Shown piece after piece: positions 24,001-31,275 of a DNA stretch of 64,000 bases. The stretch spans positions 2,818,001-2,882,000 of the forward strand of contig NC_011365.1 in the NCBI RefSeq assembly GCF_000021325.1. Reading direction: 5' to 3'. A program made the position numbers and the translations under genes. Positions within the stretch are counted from its first letter, which is position 1, and every line of letters starts with the position of its first letter. This DNA is from Gluconacetobacter diazotrophicus PA1 5 (lineage in GTDB: Bacteria > Pseudomonadota > Alphaproteobacteria > Acetobacterales > Acetobacteraceae). The notes below the pieces were generated by a model, which was not told the DNA's origin, ran no database searches, and saw nothing but the letters and a program-made list of their open reading frames with translations.

Positions 24001-25108
24001 TCCGGCCGGACAGGTCGGGCTGCGCCAGCCAGACGGCGTTGAACAGCGTGCCGTCGACCAGCGTGTCGCATACGGCGCGGCATTTTTCGGCCTCGTCCTC
24101 GGCGGCGAGCATGGCGGACACGGCGTTGATCAGCGCGCGATACAGGCGTTGCGTCTCCTCGCGCGCGGTCACGTTCTCGATGGTCCAGACCGAATCCGTG
24201 CCCGGCGGGTCGTCCAGCATCACGGCGGACAGGTCGGCGATCACGTCCTGCCCGTCCGGCCCGGCCAGATGCACGCCGGACAGCCTGGCCTGGCCGGTGT
24301 CGCGCAGTTGCGCCTGTGCCCGTTCCAGTTGCGGCCCATGGGTCCTGTCGGCCAGGATCGCGTCCGCCGGGGCGTTGTGCAGGTCGTTCGGCGTGCAGCC
24401 CACCAGGGCGGCGGCGAAGGCGTTCGCACGGTGGATGCGCGTGTCGCGCAGCAGCACGATCCCCACCTGCGACCGGTCGATCTGGGCCGCGCGCGACCGC
24501 AGTTCGTCCTGTGTCCTGAGTGCGCGCGACAGGCCGGCCACCGCGTCCAGCAGGATCGTCCTGACCGCGGGATCGAACGTATCGTCCTGCGCGTCATAGA
24601 CGCCGAACACGGCCCAGACCCTGCCGGCGCGCCAGAGCGGCAGCGCCGCGCAGGACCGCACGGCCAGCTTGCGCATCCGGGCCTGCCAGGGCCGCAGATC
24701 GTCCTCCCGCGCGATATCGGCACAGAAGACCGGTTGCCTGTCATGCCAGGCGCGCCCGACATGGCCGTGACGCGCCGGCATGTCGGGGCTGGCCGAGAAA
24801 GCGGGATCGTGCAGTTGCGGAACCGGCCCGCTATACGCCAGCGGATGGAAATCCCCCCCGGCGTCCGGCCGGGCGACGAAGGCGGCCCGCAGGCGCGCGG
24901 TCCGGGTCGCGGCCTCGCATGCCGCGTGCAGCAGGGCGGTTTCGTCCATGGCGGGATCGAACGCCATGCCGACGCGTGCCAGGAAGGCGTTGAAGCCGTT
25001 CAGCCGCTCCAGCCGTTGCAACCGCTTGCGCTGCCCGTTGTCCCGCGCGCCTTCCGCCAGCGTGGCAAGGTGGCGCGAAGCGGGTAGCAGGGGACGCGGC
25101 ACACGCAT
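21011..25108 (-). CDS. Multidomain GGDEF/EAL c-di-GMP protein (1365 aa)
   Basis: Predicted cyclic-di-GMP synthase/phosphodiesterase. Order: GAF (~45-185), PAS (~195-310), GAF (~320-480), GGDEF (~485-645; intact ARLGGDEFVVVLE near 577), a globin-sensor-like helical domain (~690-830; LTQEQHERLNDREAKHLEFL), another GAF (~850-1000) and EAL (~1030-1270). The EAL domain keeps VEALARL, Asn in ELSVNMP, Glu in LEVLEN, DDLGAGHSNL, IKVD and QGFGIA, so both catalytic domains look active. The start is ATG 25108 because upstream sequence (before the IS) has an in-frame stop 30 nt away. IS copy 2 abuts the start codon, cutting it from its probable promoter (26084-26111). A longer antisense frame through the IS is artefactual. 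Confidence 0.88.
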   Translation of the reverse strand: MRVPRPLLPASRHLATLAEGARDNGQRKRLQRLERLNGFNAFLARVGMAFDPAMDETALLHAACEAATRTARLRAAFVARPDAGGDFHPLAYSGPVPQLHDPAFSASPDMPARHGHVGRAWHDRQPVFCADIAREDDLRPWQARMRKLAVRSCAALPLWRAGRVWAVFGVYDAQDDTFDPAVRTILLDAVAGLSRALRTQDELRSRAAQIDRSQVGIVLLRDTRIHRANAFAAALVGCTPNDLHNAPADAILADRTHGPQLERAQAQLRDTGQARLSGVHLAGPDGQDVIADLSAVMLDDPPGTDSVWTIENVTAREETQRLYRALINAVSAMLAAEDEAEKCRAVCDTLVDGTLFNAVWLAQPDLSGRIRVRAHAGKGGDVITRLKWQIDMDADTLPMTVRSWREEDLVYTNDPATDLAAVQGYWQIADYRWRGVLSVPVLRGGQIWAVLAFTTQRIGGFDDKSITLCRRVADLMGQSLDRLDTSRNLEKLRHEEARLARRDALTALPNRLALEEYLPKAQERATERGMSMAIGLMDLDGFKAVNDTYGHAAGDKVLAELSRRLWEALRETGYVARLGGDEFVVVLENLDAATANEQAAAALDSLASVVAEPFVLDDGKTARVGLTMGVALFPQDGDRAEALLRRADNAMYRAKQNPNKREANWHFAAGLDEALDLEDDAAADLFPIAPYGTKAADLLVRAARAAARIADSVRMAAIPAIWKKSGGAPVLANLTQEQHERLNDREAKHLEFLVAPTTGRKDVLAAARTLGTMYTLFGVDPVVFVAEQSGYMRLLLAEMEAGGVSGDDRYLVQQIVEARYRDDRRMRRLIGTGVHKAYAASLSDEGAGGAWGQVSADALTALARLPGIQAAFLGRPNAAGELVAQSIAGPCAPALDEALLRGDARPVIARSHHGAHHGAHPGSHQGSFIGARAWRTGERQTCPSIELDDAMAPWHTLMADLRIHSAMSVPVRRQDGTTALVLTLFGACPNQFESADMRKFAIGLQEKWERLWRDGQGMSAERSSHLRERLFSGGLHMFMQPVIDLRTGRLLKVEALARLKDADGTILPPATFLTLLGHDELDRLFQIGLEQGLAWLQSWDAKGVSTELSVNMPPSCLSNANVLRMVGDMLDRYDIAPGRLTLEVLENQALDSDRQGTVLRDFRAMGVQMAIDDLGAGHSNLLRLSATPFDCIKVDRGLLRHIRDVPLQIFSVIRSLREMGHDLHSQVVMEGLEDADMIEAMRHLGCRYGQGFGIARPMPADDFLDWYRTRSDQDRKEEDSRIHSDLGALAYLWAATRGHPPPGGFHLKDGPLTRWLEKRGRDDPDAVRWYRILSAGPVTEETARDMREWLADRVTNAQGDRGGRA

Positions 25109-25110
25109 CA

Positions 25111-26040
25111 GAGCCCGATCCGAAAGTTTTTGAACAATACCAGCCTGTTGTGATTCATCCGTCTTTGCGAAGAGATGGAGTGAATGGTGACATGGACTGG
25201 TATTGCCCGACGTGAACATAGCCGGGAAGGGTTGCGATATCCATCGGATATGACGGACGGGGAGTGGGCTTTGATCATGCCATTTGTACCCCCGGCGAAA
25301 CGGGGCGGTCGCCCCCGCACTACGGATATGCGCGAGGTGGTCAACGCGATGCTCTACATAGCCTCGGCCGGGTGTGCGTGGCGCCTGCTGCCGAAATGCT
25401 TTCCGCCGGTCTCGACCGTCAGGCGCTATTTTTACGCCTGGCGTGGTGCCGGAGTGTTCGAAGTCATGAATACGGTGCTGGTCATGAGCCTGCGCGAGAT
25501 CGAGGGGCGTGAAGCCTCTCCGAGCGCGGGCGTGATTGACAGCCAGTCGGTGAAAACCACGGAAAGTGGCGGGCTTTCGGGCTATGACGCGGGGAAGAAG
25601 GTCAAGGGCCGCAAGCGCCATATTGTGACGGATACCTGCGGCTTCCTGATCTTTCTCCTCGTTCATGCCGCCGACATCCAGGACCGTGATGGGGCTGTTG
25701 ATGTCCTGGCAGCGATACGCAGGCGCTTTCCCTGGCTGCGCCACATCTTCGCTGATGGCGGCTATGCTGGCGACAAATTGCGATCCGCGCTCGCCTCCAT
25801 GGGAAAATGGACCCTTGAAATCATCAGGCGGTCCGATACGGCGAAGGGCTTTCAGATCCTGCCGCGCCGCTGGGTGGTTGAACGGACATTCGCATGGCTG
25901 GGACGGTGCAGGCGGCTCGCCAAAGACTGGGAACAATCCATTGCTTCCTCAACCGCATGGACATTGATCGCCTCGATCCGAATGCTCACACGACGGACAG
26001 CAAGGCATTGTCACGGTTGAAGAACTTTCGGATCGGGCTC
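25111..26040 (+). mobile_element. IS5-family insertion sequence, copy 2 (930 bp)
   Basis: Same ends (GAGCCCGATCC...GGATCGGGCTC) and length as copy 1, with a TCA target duplication (25108-25110 and 26041-26043). It was inserted next to the start codon of the divergent GGDEF/EAL gene: the first base of the ATG is part of the target duplication. Confidence 0.9.
25184..26020 (+). CDS. IS5-family (IS427-like) DDE transposase, copy 2 (278 aa)
   Basis: Predicted protein identical to the copy at 18357-19193, with the same Asp (IDSQSVKT), Asp (FADGGYAG) and Glu (VVERTFAW) residues. Transcribed away from the GGDEF/EAL gene, so IS-internal promoters reading in its direction would not serve that gene. 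Confidence 0.9.
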   Translation: MVTWTGIARREHSREGLRYPSDMTDGEWALIMPFVPPAKRGGRPRTTDMREVVNAMLYIASAGCAWRLLPKCFPPVSTVRRYFYAWRGAGVFEVMNTVLVMSLREIEGREASPSAGVIDSQSVKTTESGGLSGYDAGKKVKGRKRHIVTDTCGFLIFLLVHAADIQDRDGAVDVLAAIRRRFPWLRHIFADGGYAGDKLRSALASMGKWTLEIIRRSDTAKGFQILPRRWVVERTFAWLGRCRRLAKDWEQSIASSTAWTLIASIRMLTRRTARHCHG

Positions 26041-26083
26041 TCAGGTCGTTCCAGTCTTCAAGAAAAAATTAAATATATTGCTT

Positions 26084-26111
26084 ATTATACTGGAAAGCGG
26101 GCCCCGTTCCA
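26084..26111 (-). promoter_or_regulatory. Probable original promoter of the GGDEF/EAL gene
   Basis: Reverse strand: a perfect TATAAT (26084-26089) with TGGAAC at 26106-26111, spaced 16 bp. Before the IS insertion it would have been about 43 bp from the ATG at 25108; now 930 bp more separate them. The rest of 26041-26313 contains no gene. Confidence 0.5.
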
Positions 26112-26313
26112 GATTGATATCTGTGATATTTCTGGCTGGTTCAATACAGTGGGCCGAAGCCCGATCCGGGCGATTTTCCGCATGGTTCAGCGAATGCGGG
26201 CCATGGCCGGCCGGGCGTGCGGGCACGGAATTGTTATTTCGTCATTTCGGGGGGAGAACTATCGCGCCGGCGGCGTGGCTGCATCTGTCGGGTCGCATGC
26301 GGGCCCGGCACCT

Positions 26314-26613
26314 TTATGGGGGGGCGCCTTTACGGGGCGGCGGGGGCCGTTTCGGCAGGGCCGCGCAGAGGAGCGCGGCCGCCAGCGCGTCCAGGCCGAG
26401 TTGGCCGATCCAGGCGGTCAGCGTGCGCGCCGGGTCCCCGCCGCACGCGATCAGGGCGGCGTCGGTGCACAGGAGCAGGAGGCCGGCGGCGCGCAGCCGA
26501 TGGGGGCGCCGGTCGCGGGGGGTGGCGCCCCAGAGCGTGGCGGCCTGTCTGGGCGTGCCGGCGGCCAGCAGCAGGACGGCGACGAAGCCGAGGATCGTGA
26601 TCACGGGGGTCAT
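26314..26613 (-). CDS. DUF3325 family membrane protein (99 aa)
   Basis: Small protein with three predicted membrane helices (VITILGFVAVLLLAAG, RAAGLLLLCTDAALIAC, IGQLGLDALAAALLCAAL). Its ATG overlaps the PepSY stop (ATGA). DUF3325 proteins are the usual last member of TonB-receptor/DUF3649/PepSY cassettes for siderophore or haem utilisation; exact role unknown. Confidence 0.75.
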   Translation of the reverse strand: MTPVITILGFVAVLLLAAGTPRQAATLWGATPRDRRPHRLRAAGLLLLCTDAALIACGGDPARTLTAWIGQLGLDALAAALLCAALPKRPPPPRKGAPP

Positions 26614-28064
26614 GGCCGTGGGGCCGAGCGCCATGCGGCCCAGCCGAAGCCCGCCGCCAGGGCGAGGGCGACCAGGGTGACGCCTGTCGTGACGGGGGTG
26701 GGATGGCCCGTCAGGCTGCCGGCGGCCGCGACGGCCAGGCAGCACAGGGTGGACAGGCCCAGCATTTCCCCCCAGCCGCGCGCGGGGGGGCGGAGCGCCG
26801 CGAGGACCAGCATCGCGGCCCAGGTCAGGAATACCGCCCGGACTTCCATGCGGGATCGGCCGGCGAGGTCCGGCGGCAGGAGGCGGTTGGCCAGGAAATA
26901 GGCCGAGAAGGCGACGGGGGTGCCGGCGATGAAGCCGACATTCAGCCGTTCGACCAGCGCGGTGCCGAAGCCGGGCGCGCGGCGGTGGCGCTTGATCGTC
27001 CACAGCCGCAGGCCGGTGCCGATCAGGCCCGCCAGCATCAGGCCCGAGAGGAAATAGAGCCAGCGCGTGACGCCCGGCGCGAAGCGGGCGACGTGCAGGC
27101 CGTAGAGGAAGCGGAACAGGCCGAGGGCCGGCCGGGTTTCCGCCTGGTCGGCCAGGACCCGGCCGGTGGGGCCGTCGAAGCTGATCACGTGGCGTTCGAC
27201 GCCGATCCCGCTGTCCGTGCCCGCCACCATGATCACGACCGAGGCCGCGTCGGCCGGATTCAGGACCGTCACCCGCGCGATGCCCGCGCCGCCGAACCGC
27301 TGTTGCGCCGCGCGCAGCATCGGCCCGATCGGGGCCAGGGTTGCCGGCCGGTTGCCGGCCGGTCGGTCGACCGTGCCCGGGTTCAGGTCGCGCTGCACCG
27401 CCGCCTGGTCGGCGTGGTAGAGCGCCTGCGTCCCCCACGGCATCAGCAGCGTGGCCAGGGTGACGGCCCCGGTGAAGGCGATCATCAGGTGGAAGGGCAG
27501 GGCGGCGACGCCGAGCAGGTTGTGGGCGTCCAGCCAGCTCCGCTGGCCCTTGCCGGGCCGGAAGGTGAAGAAATCGGCGAAGAGGCGGCGATGCGCCACG
27601 ATCCCGGTCAGCAGCACCAGCACCAGGGCCATGGCGGCCACCGCCGCCAGCAGGCGGCCCCACGGGTAGGGCAACTGAAGCTCGAAATGGAAGCGGTAGA
27701 AGAATTCGCCGCCCAGCGTGTCGCGGATGGCCGCCGGGCTGCCGGTGCGCGGGTCCAGCGCGCGCTGCACGAACCCGCCATCGGCGGCCCAGACGGCCTG
27801 GGTCCAGGCGGCGCGGGGGCCGGCGGGTTCCAGGAACCAGGCCGGCGCGCGCGCGGCGTGGACCGACAGCCACCCGACGGCGGCGTCGGTCGCGGTGACG
27901 GGATCGGCGGTGCGCCCCGCCAGTTCCGGCCGCATCCAGGCGCTGATTTCCGGCCGGAAGACGCTGAGCGTGCCCGACAGGACGATCGCGAACAGCAGCC
28001 ACCCCGCGACCAGGCCCGACCAGGTGTGCAGCCAGGTCATGGAGCCTCGGAAATCGGGCTTCAC
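26610..28064 (-). CDS. PepSY-associated membrane protein, siderophore reductase-like (484 aa)
   Basis: Inner-membrane protein of the PepSY_TM family, several of which reduce ferric siderophores after import. GTG start at 28064 in a GTGA overlap with the DUF3649 stop, giving the typical beginning KPDFRGSMTWLHTWSGLV. Hallmarks: HTWSGLVAGWLLFAIVLSGT (helix 1 with conserved His), a periplasmic PepSY-like part, AHRRLFADFFTFRPGKGQRSWLDAHNLLGV (conserved H and RsW.D.HN), and GLHVARFAPGVTRWLYFLSG. Additional C-terminal helices follow. It is the third gene of the receptor operon. Confidence 0.85.
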   Translation of the reverse strand: MKPDFRGSMTWLHTWSGLVAGWLLFAIVLSGTLSVFRPEISAWMRPELAGRTADPVTATDAAVGWLSVHAARAPAWFLEPAGPRAAWTQAVWAADGGFVQRALDPRTGSPAAIRDTLGGEFFYRFHFELQLPYPWGRLLAAVAAMALVLVLLTGIVAHRRLFADFFTFRPGKGQRSWLDAHNLLGVAALPFHLMIAFTGAVTLATLLMPWGTQALYHADQAAVQRDLNPGTVDRPAGNRPATLAPIGPMLRAAQQRFGGAGIARVTVLNPADAASVVIMVAGTDSGIGVERHVISFDGPTGRVLADQAETRPALGLFRFLYGLHVARFAPGVTRWLYFLSGLMLAGLIGTGLRLWTIKRHRRAPGFGTALVERLNVGFIAGTPVAFSAYFLANRLLPPDLAGRSRMEVRAVFLTWAAMLVLAALRPPARGWGEMLGLSTLCCLAVAAAGSLTGHPTPVTTGVTLVALALAAGFGWAAWRSAPRP

Positions 28065-28333
28065 GGCCGCCACCCGGCGCCCATCGCGGCCGCCAGCAGC
28101 ACGATCGCGGTGCCGCCGAGGCCCGCCCACGCCCGCGTGGCGCTGCCGGCGTGAAAGCAGGCCATCACGATGGCGGGCCAGGCCAGCAGGGCCGCCAGCG
28201 TGCCCGCGACCGAAGCCTGTGTCCGATCGGCCGGCCACCAGCAGGCCACGGCCACGGCGACCAGCGCCGCCACGCCGTAGCCGCCGGCCGTGCCGGCCGC
28301 GATCCGCGCCGCGATCGAGATCCGCCGGTTCAT
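28061..28333 (-). CDS. DUF3649 family membrane protein (90 aa)
   Basis: Three hydrophobic helices (GYGVAALVAVAVACWW, VAGTLAALLAWPAIVMACF, GLGGTAIVLLAAAMGAG). ATG at 28333 (MNRRISIAARIAAGTAGGYG), 7 bp after the receptor stop; the longer upstream frame is a shadow of the receptor. Recognised by size, topology (the AWPAIVMACFHAGSA-type middle helix) and its fixed place between a siderophore receptor and a PepSY protein. Confidence 0.75.
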   Translation of the reverse strand: MNRRISIAARIAAGTAGGYGVAALVAVAVACWWPADRTQASVAGTLAALLAWPAIVMACFHAGSATRAWAGLGGTAIVLLAAAMGAGWRP

Positions 28334-28340
28334 CGCGTCC

Positions 28341-30734
28341 CTACCAGCTGAAGCCGAGCGAGGCCTGGGCCGTCCGGCGTTCGCCGTACCAGCACCATTC
28401 GTCGTACGGGGCGTAGCCGTAGCAGCTTGCGACGTACCGTTTGTTGAAGAGGTTGCGGACGCTGGCCTGGACTTTCCAGCCGATGAAGGCATGCCCGAGA
28501 TTGGCGAGGTCGTAGCTGGCGGATGCATCGAACAGAGTATAGCTCGGCACCGTGATGTCGCCATAGGAGGCGGTGCCGCCGAAGGCGCTGTCCACGTGGC
28601 GCAGGCCGCCGCCGAACCCCAGGCCCTTCAGCCGGCCCGACGGCATGGTGTAGTAGCCGAACAGGGTTTCGCCGCCCTTGCCGACCTGGATCAGCGGCTT
28701 GCCGGTCGACAGGTCGCGGACCTTCTGGGTGTTGGCCGTGGCGACGACGGTCAGGCCCTTGTACACGTTCACGTGCGCCTCGAACTCGAACCCGTCGGAG
28801 CGGACCTTGCCGCTTTCGGTGCTGTAGTTGGAATTCGGGACCGCGACCAGCACGTTCGTCTGTTCGATATGGAAGCCGGCGGCCGTCAGCAGGATGGGCA
28901 GGCCGGGGATCTGGTATTTGAAGCCGCCTTCGAGCTGCTTGCCGACCGTCGGGTCCGCCTGGCGCGTCGACTGGCCGCCATTGCTGGAGACCACGCCGGA
29001 TTGCGGCTGGAACGAGGTCGAATAGCTGATGTACGGGGCCAGGCCGAACTTGAAATGATACAGGCCGGCGGCGCGCCAGGTGATCATTTCCGGGTTCTGG
29101 CTGCTGTAGCTGCCGCCGATGGTATCCTGCTGGTGGCTGCGGTACCAGTCGTTGCGCAGGCTGCCGGTCAGGTGCAGGTTGCCGAGATCGACCTGGTCCT
29201 GCGCGTAGACGCCGATCTGGTGCTGGTCGGTCAGGTAGTTGTTGGAGATCGCGGGCGGCGTGATCTGCTGGCGATAGACCGGGTGCAGCACGTTGATGGA
29301 CGGCGCGGAGCCGAATCCGTCCAGTTCCGTCGCCTCGCTTTCCTGGTAGTCGAAGCCCAGCATGAGCGCGTGGCGCAGCGGCCCGGTGGAGAAATGGCCG
29401 GTCAGCTGGTTGTCGAAGGCCAGGTTCCGAAGATGCTCGCGGGCGTAGGCCGTGCCCCGGCTGAAATTGCCCAGGGCTTCCTGCGCGTAATCGCGCTCAT
29501 AGTCGGGGTCGAGATACACGCCCTCGCTATAGACGCTTTCATAGACCGTCTTGACGTCGTCGTGCCGGCCGCGTGACGAGAACGCCCAGTCGGCGTTGAA
29601 GCGGTGGTTGAAGATATAGGTCGTCGCCCACTGCCGGCGGTTGAATTCCTCGAAATTCGGGTCGCCGTCGTAGAAATTCTGCCTGATGTACCCGAAGGCC
29701 GCGCGTTTGAGCGAGCCTTCCAGCGGCACCGATCCGTACGAGGCATTCTGCGGGTCGTCCTGGACATTGCCCAGCAGGGTCAGCGTCGTGTCGCCGTCGC
29801 CGCCGAAGGTCACGGCCGGGCTGATGCTGTAGCGGCGGCTCTGCGTCTGGCTGAGCTGGCTGTGCGAGCCGTTGGCGGTGCCGTACAGCCGGTAGCGCAC
29901 GAACCCGTTGCCGGTCAGTGCGCCGCCGACATCGCCATCCACGCGATAGAGGTCGAAGCTGCCGCCGGTCGCGACCAGGCTGCCGTAGGACGTGGCGCTG
30001 GTGGGCAGCTTGCTGGACATCGCGACCAGGCCGCCGGGACTGGACTGCCCGTACAGCGCCGATGCCGGGCCCTTGAGGATTTCGATCCGGTCCAGGCGCG
30101 AGGTGTCGATCTGGGCCGTGGCGTAGCCGGTGGGGCTGTCCTGCAGCTTGAGCCCGTCGAGGAAGTTCGGGATCGTGAAGCCGCGCAGCGCGAACAGGTC
30201 GTAGCGCGTGGCCGTGGACCCGCGCTGGTCCGGCGTGATGCCGGCCGTATAGCGCACCGCCTGGCTGAGGCTGAGGACGCCGCGTATGTCCATTTCATGA
30301 CGGTCGATGACCGTCACGGACTGGGGCGTGTCCACCAGGGGCGTGTCGGTCTTGGTGCCCGAGGACGCGACGGTCGGGGATTTCCGGCCCGTGACGAGGA
30401 TGCGTTCCCCCTTCGCTTTCGCCGCGTCCTGCGCCGGACCCTTGCGGGGCGTCGCGGCGGCCCGCGTGCCAGCCTTCGGGGCGGTCTTCGGGGCGGTCCT
30501 GGTGCCGGCCTTCGTCTCGGTCTTCGTTCCGGCCTCGGTCTCGGCCTGGGGCCGGTCGGCGGCGGATGCGGCGCCCAGGCCGAACACCAACCCGGCGACC
30601 ACCGGGCTGAGCGTCAGGGAGAGCGTGACGGTTCGCGCGCCCTGCCTGAAGGCGGGCTGTCCGGACGCAGGGGGCGGATACCGCCTCACGATCCTGTTGC
30701 GCGCGCTGGTCCACATGGTCTGCCGGTCCTTCAT
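28341..30734 (-). CDS. TonB-dependent siderophore receptor (797 aa)
   Basis: Outer-membrane ferric-siderophore receptor. Extended N-terminus with a hydrophobic export segment ~35-58, then an Ala/Thr/Lys-rich spacer with repeated KAGTR/KTAPK units (~65-100). The plug begins near GERILVTGRKSPT: DTPQSVTVIDRHEM, RYTAGITPDQRGSTATRYD, FALRGFTIPNFLDG, RIEILKGPASALYGQSSPGG. A 22-strand barrel follows with C-terminal VRNLFNKRYV and terminal SLGFSW. ATG at 30734 with AAAGGA upstream. The three small membrane genes downstream are closely packed or overlapping. A Fur-like box lies ~40 bp upstream. Confidence 0.92.
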   Translation of the reverse strand: MKDRQTMWTSARNRIVRRYPPPASGQPAFRQGARTVTLSLTLSPVVAGLVFGLGAASAADRPQAETEAGTKTETKAGTRTAPKTAPKAGTRAAATPRKGPAQDAAKAKGERILVTGRKSPTVASSGTKTDTPLVDTPQSVTVIDRHEMDIRGVLSLSQAVRYTAGITPDQRGSTATRYDLFALRGFTIPNFLDGLKLQDSPTGYATAQIDTSRLDRIEILKGPASALYGQSSPGGLVAMSSKLPTSATSYGSLVATGGSFDLYRVDGDVGGALTGNGFVRYRLYGTANGSHSQLSQTQSRRYSISPAVTFGGDGDTTLTLLGNVQDDPQNASYGSVPLEGSLKRAAFGYIRQNFYDGDPNFEEFNRRQWATTYIFNHRFNADWAFSSRGRHDDVKTVYESVYSEGVYLDPDYERDYAQEALGNFSRGTAYAREHLRNLAFDNQLTGHFSTGPLRHALMLGFDYQESEATELDGFGSAPSINVLHPVYRQQITPPAISNNYLTDQHQIGVYAQDQVDLGNLHLTGSLRNDWYRSHQQDTIGGSYSSQNPEMITWRAAGLYHFKFGLAPYISYSTSFQPQSGVVSSNGGQSTRQADPTVGKQLEGGFKYQIPGLPILLTAAGFHIEQTNVLVAVPNSNYSTESGKVRSDGFEFEAHVNVYKGLTVVATANTQKVRDLSTGKPLIQVGKGGETLFGYYTMPSGRLKGLGFGGGLRHVDSAFGGTASYGDITVPSYTLFDASASYDLANLGHAFIGWKVQASVRNLFNKRYVASCYGYAPYDEWCWYGERRTAQASLGFSW

Positions 30735-30774
30735 TGGGATGGGTCCTTTCGAGGGTGGGGCACCATCTTATGAA

Positions 30775-30792
30775 TGAGACTGATTCGCAATA
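30775..30792. promoter_or_regulatory. Fur-like box upstream of the siderophore receptor operon
   Basis: TGAGACTGATTCGCAATA closely resembles the site at 38600-38614 (TGAGAATTATTCGCA): the two share TGAGA-N-T-N-ATTCGCA. This fits the 7-1-7 Fur pattern (TGANAAT-N-ATTNTCA), with one arm degenerate. About 41 bp upstream of the start at 30734. Confidence 0.5.
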
Positions 30793-31174
30793 TCATAATT
30801 TGCGGGATGAGCCGGGGGCGAATCGTGTGGCGGGCGTGTCACGTTGCATCGCGGCGCGGCATGCCGGGGGCACGCCGGGGCGCTGGCCCGTCCCGGATTG
30901 CCTGTTCCGGGCGGTCCGCCGGAACCGGGAGAATCGTTGCTTGGCGACAACAATATAATTGCGGCACGACGAAGGCGGACATCGATCGCCCGCGCGAGGC
31001 GGCCGGGTCCGGTGCCGGAAACGGCGGAATTGTGTGATTTTTGCTATTGTTGCGACGGCGGTGGATACGGAAAAATATTATGACACAATAAGGGGCACGG
31101 CCGTTTCGATGGGGATGATCGGTCCCGATGCGTCAGAGGCGCGGCAGCGGCTGTGATAAAAATGTCATATATTG

Positions 31175-31197
31175 TGGAATCGATACGAGTGATTCCA
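31175..31197. promoter_or_regulatory. Inverted repeat TGGAATC-N9-GATTCCA
   Basis: Perfect 7-bp arms 31175-31181 and 31191-31197, ~80 bp upstream of the receptor start at 31276; spacing of 9 bp gives a 16-bp centre-to-centre distance, fitting a dimeric regulator on roughly one and a half turns. Regulator unknown; no Fur-like box was seen here. Confidence 0.4.
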
Positions 31198-31275
31198 GTT
31201 TCGTATTGAAGCGCCGGTTGGATTCGGTTCCACTGGGAGTGTTAAATAATAACGTATGCAGGAGCGGTTGAGTCT

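Larger units (their letters stand above)
30735..31275. other. 541-bp gap between divergent TonB receptors
   Basis: Contains the Fur-like box (30775-30792) near the left receptor, an AT-rich middle and the TGGAATC-N9-GATTCCA inverted repeat (31175-31197) near the right receptor. Short frames present have no supported start or family. No RNA gene was recognised. Confidence 0.5.

Noticed and set aside
21191-25087. A 1298-residue plus-strand open frame opposite the GGDEF/EAL gene
   Set aside because: High-GC shadow frame: no domain, biased Arg/Gln/His/Gly composition, while the opposite strand has clear catalytic domains.
21011-25936. A 1641-residue reverse frame joining antisense IS sequence to the GGDEF/EAL protein
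   Set aside because: The first ~276 residues are antisense to the IS transposase; the pre-insertion sequence has an in-frame stop just upstream of ATG 25108, so the extension is an accident of the insertion.
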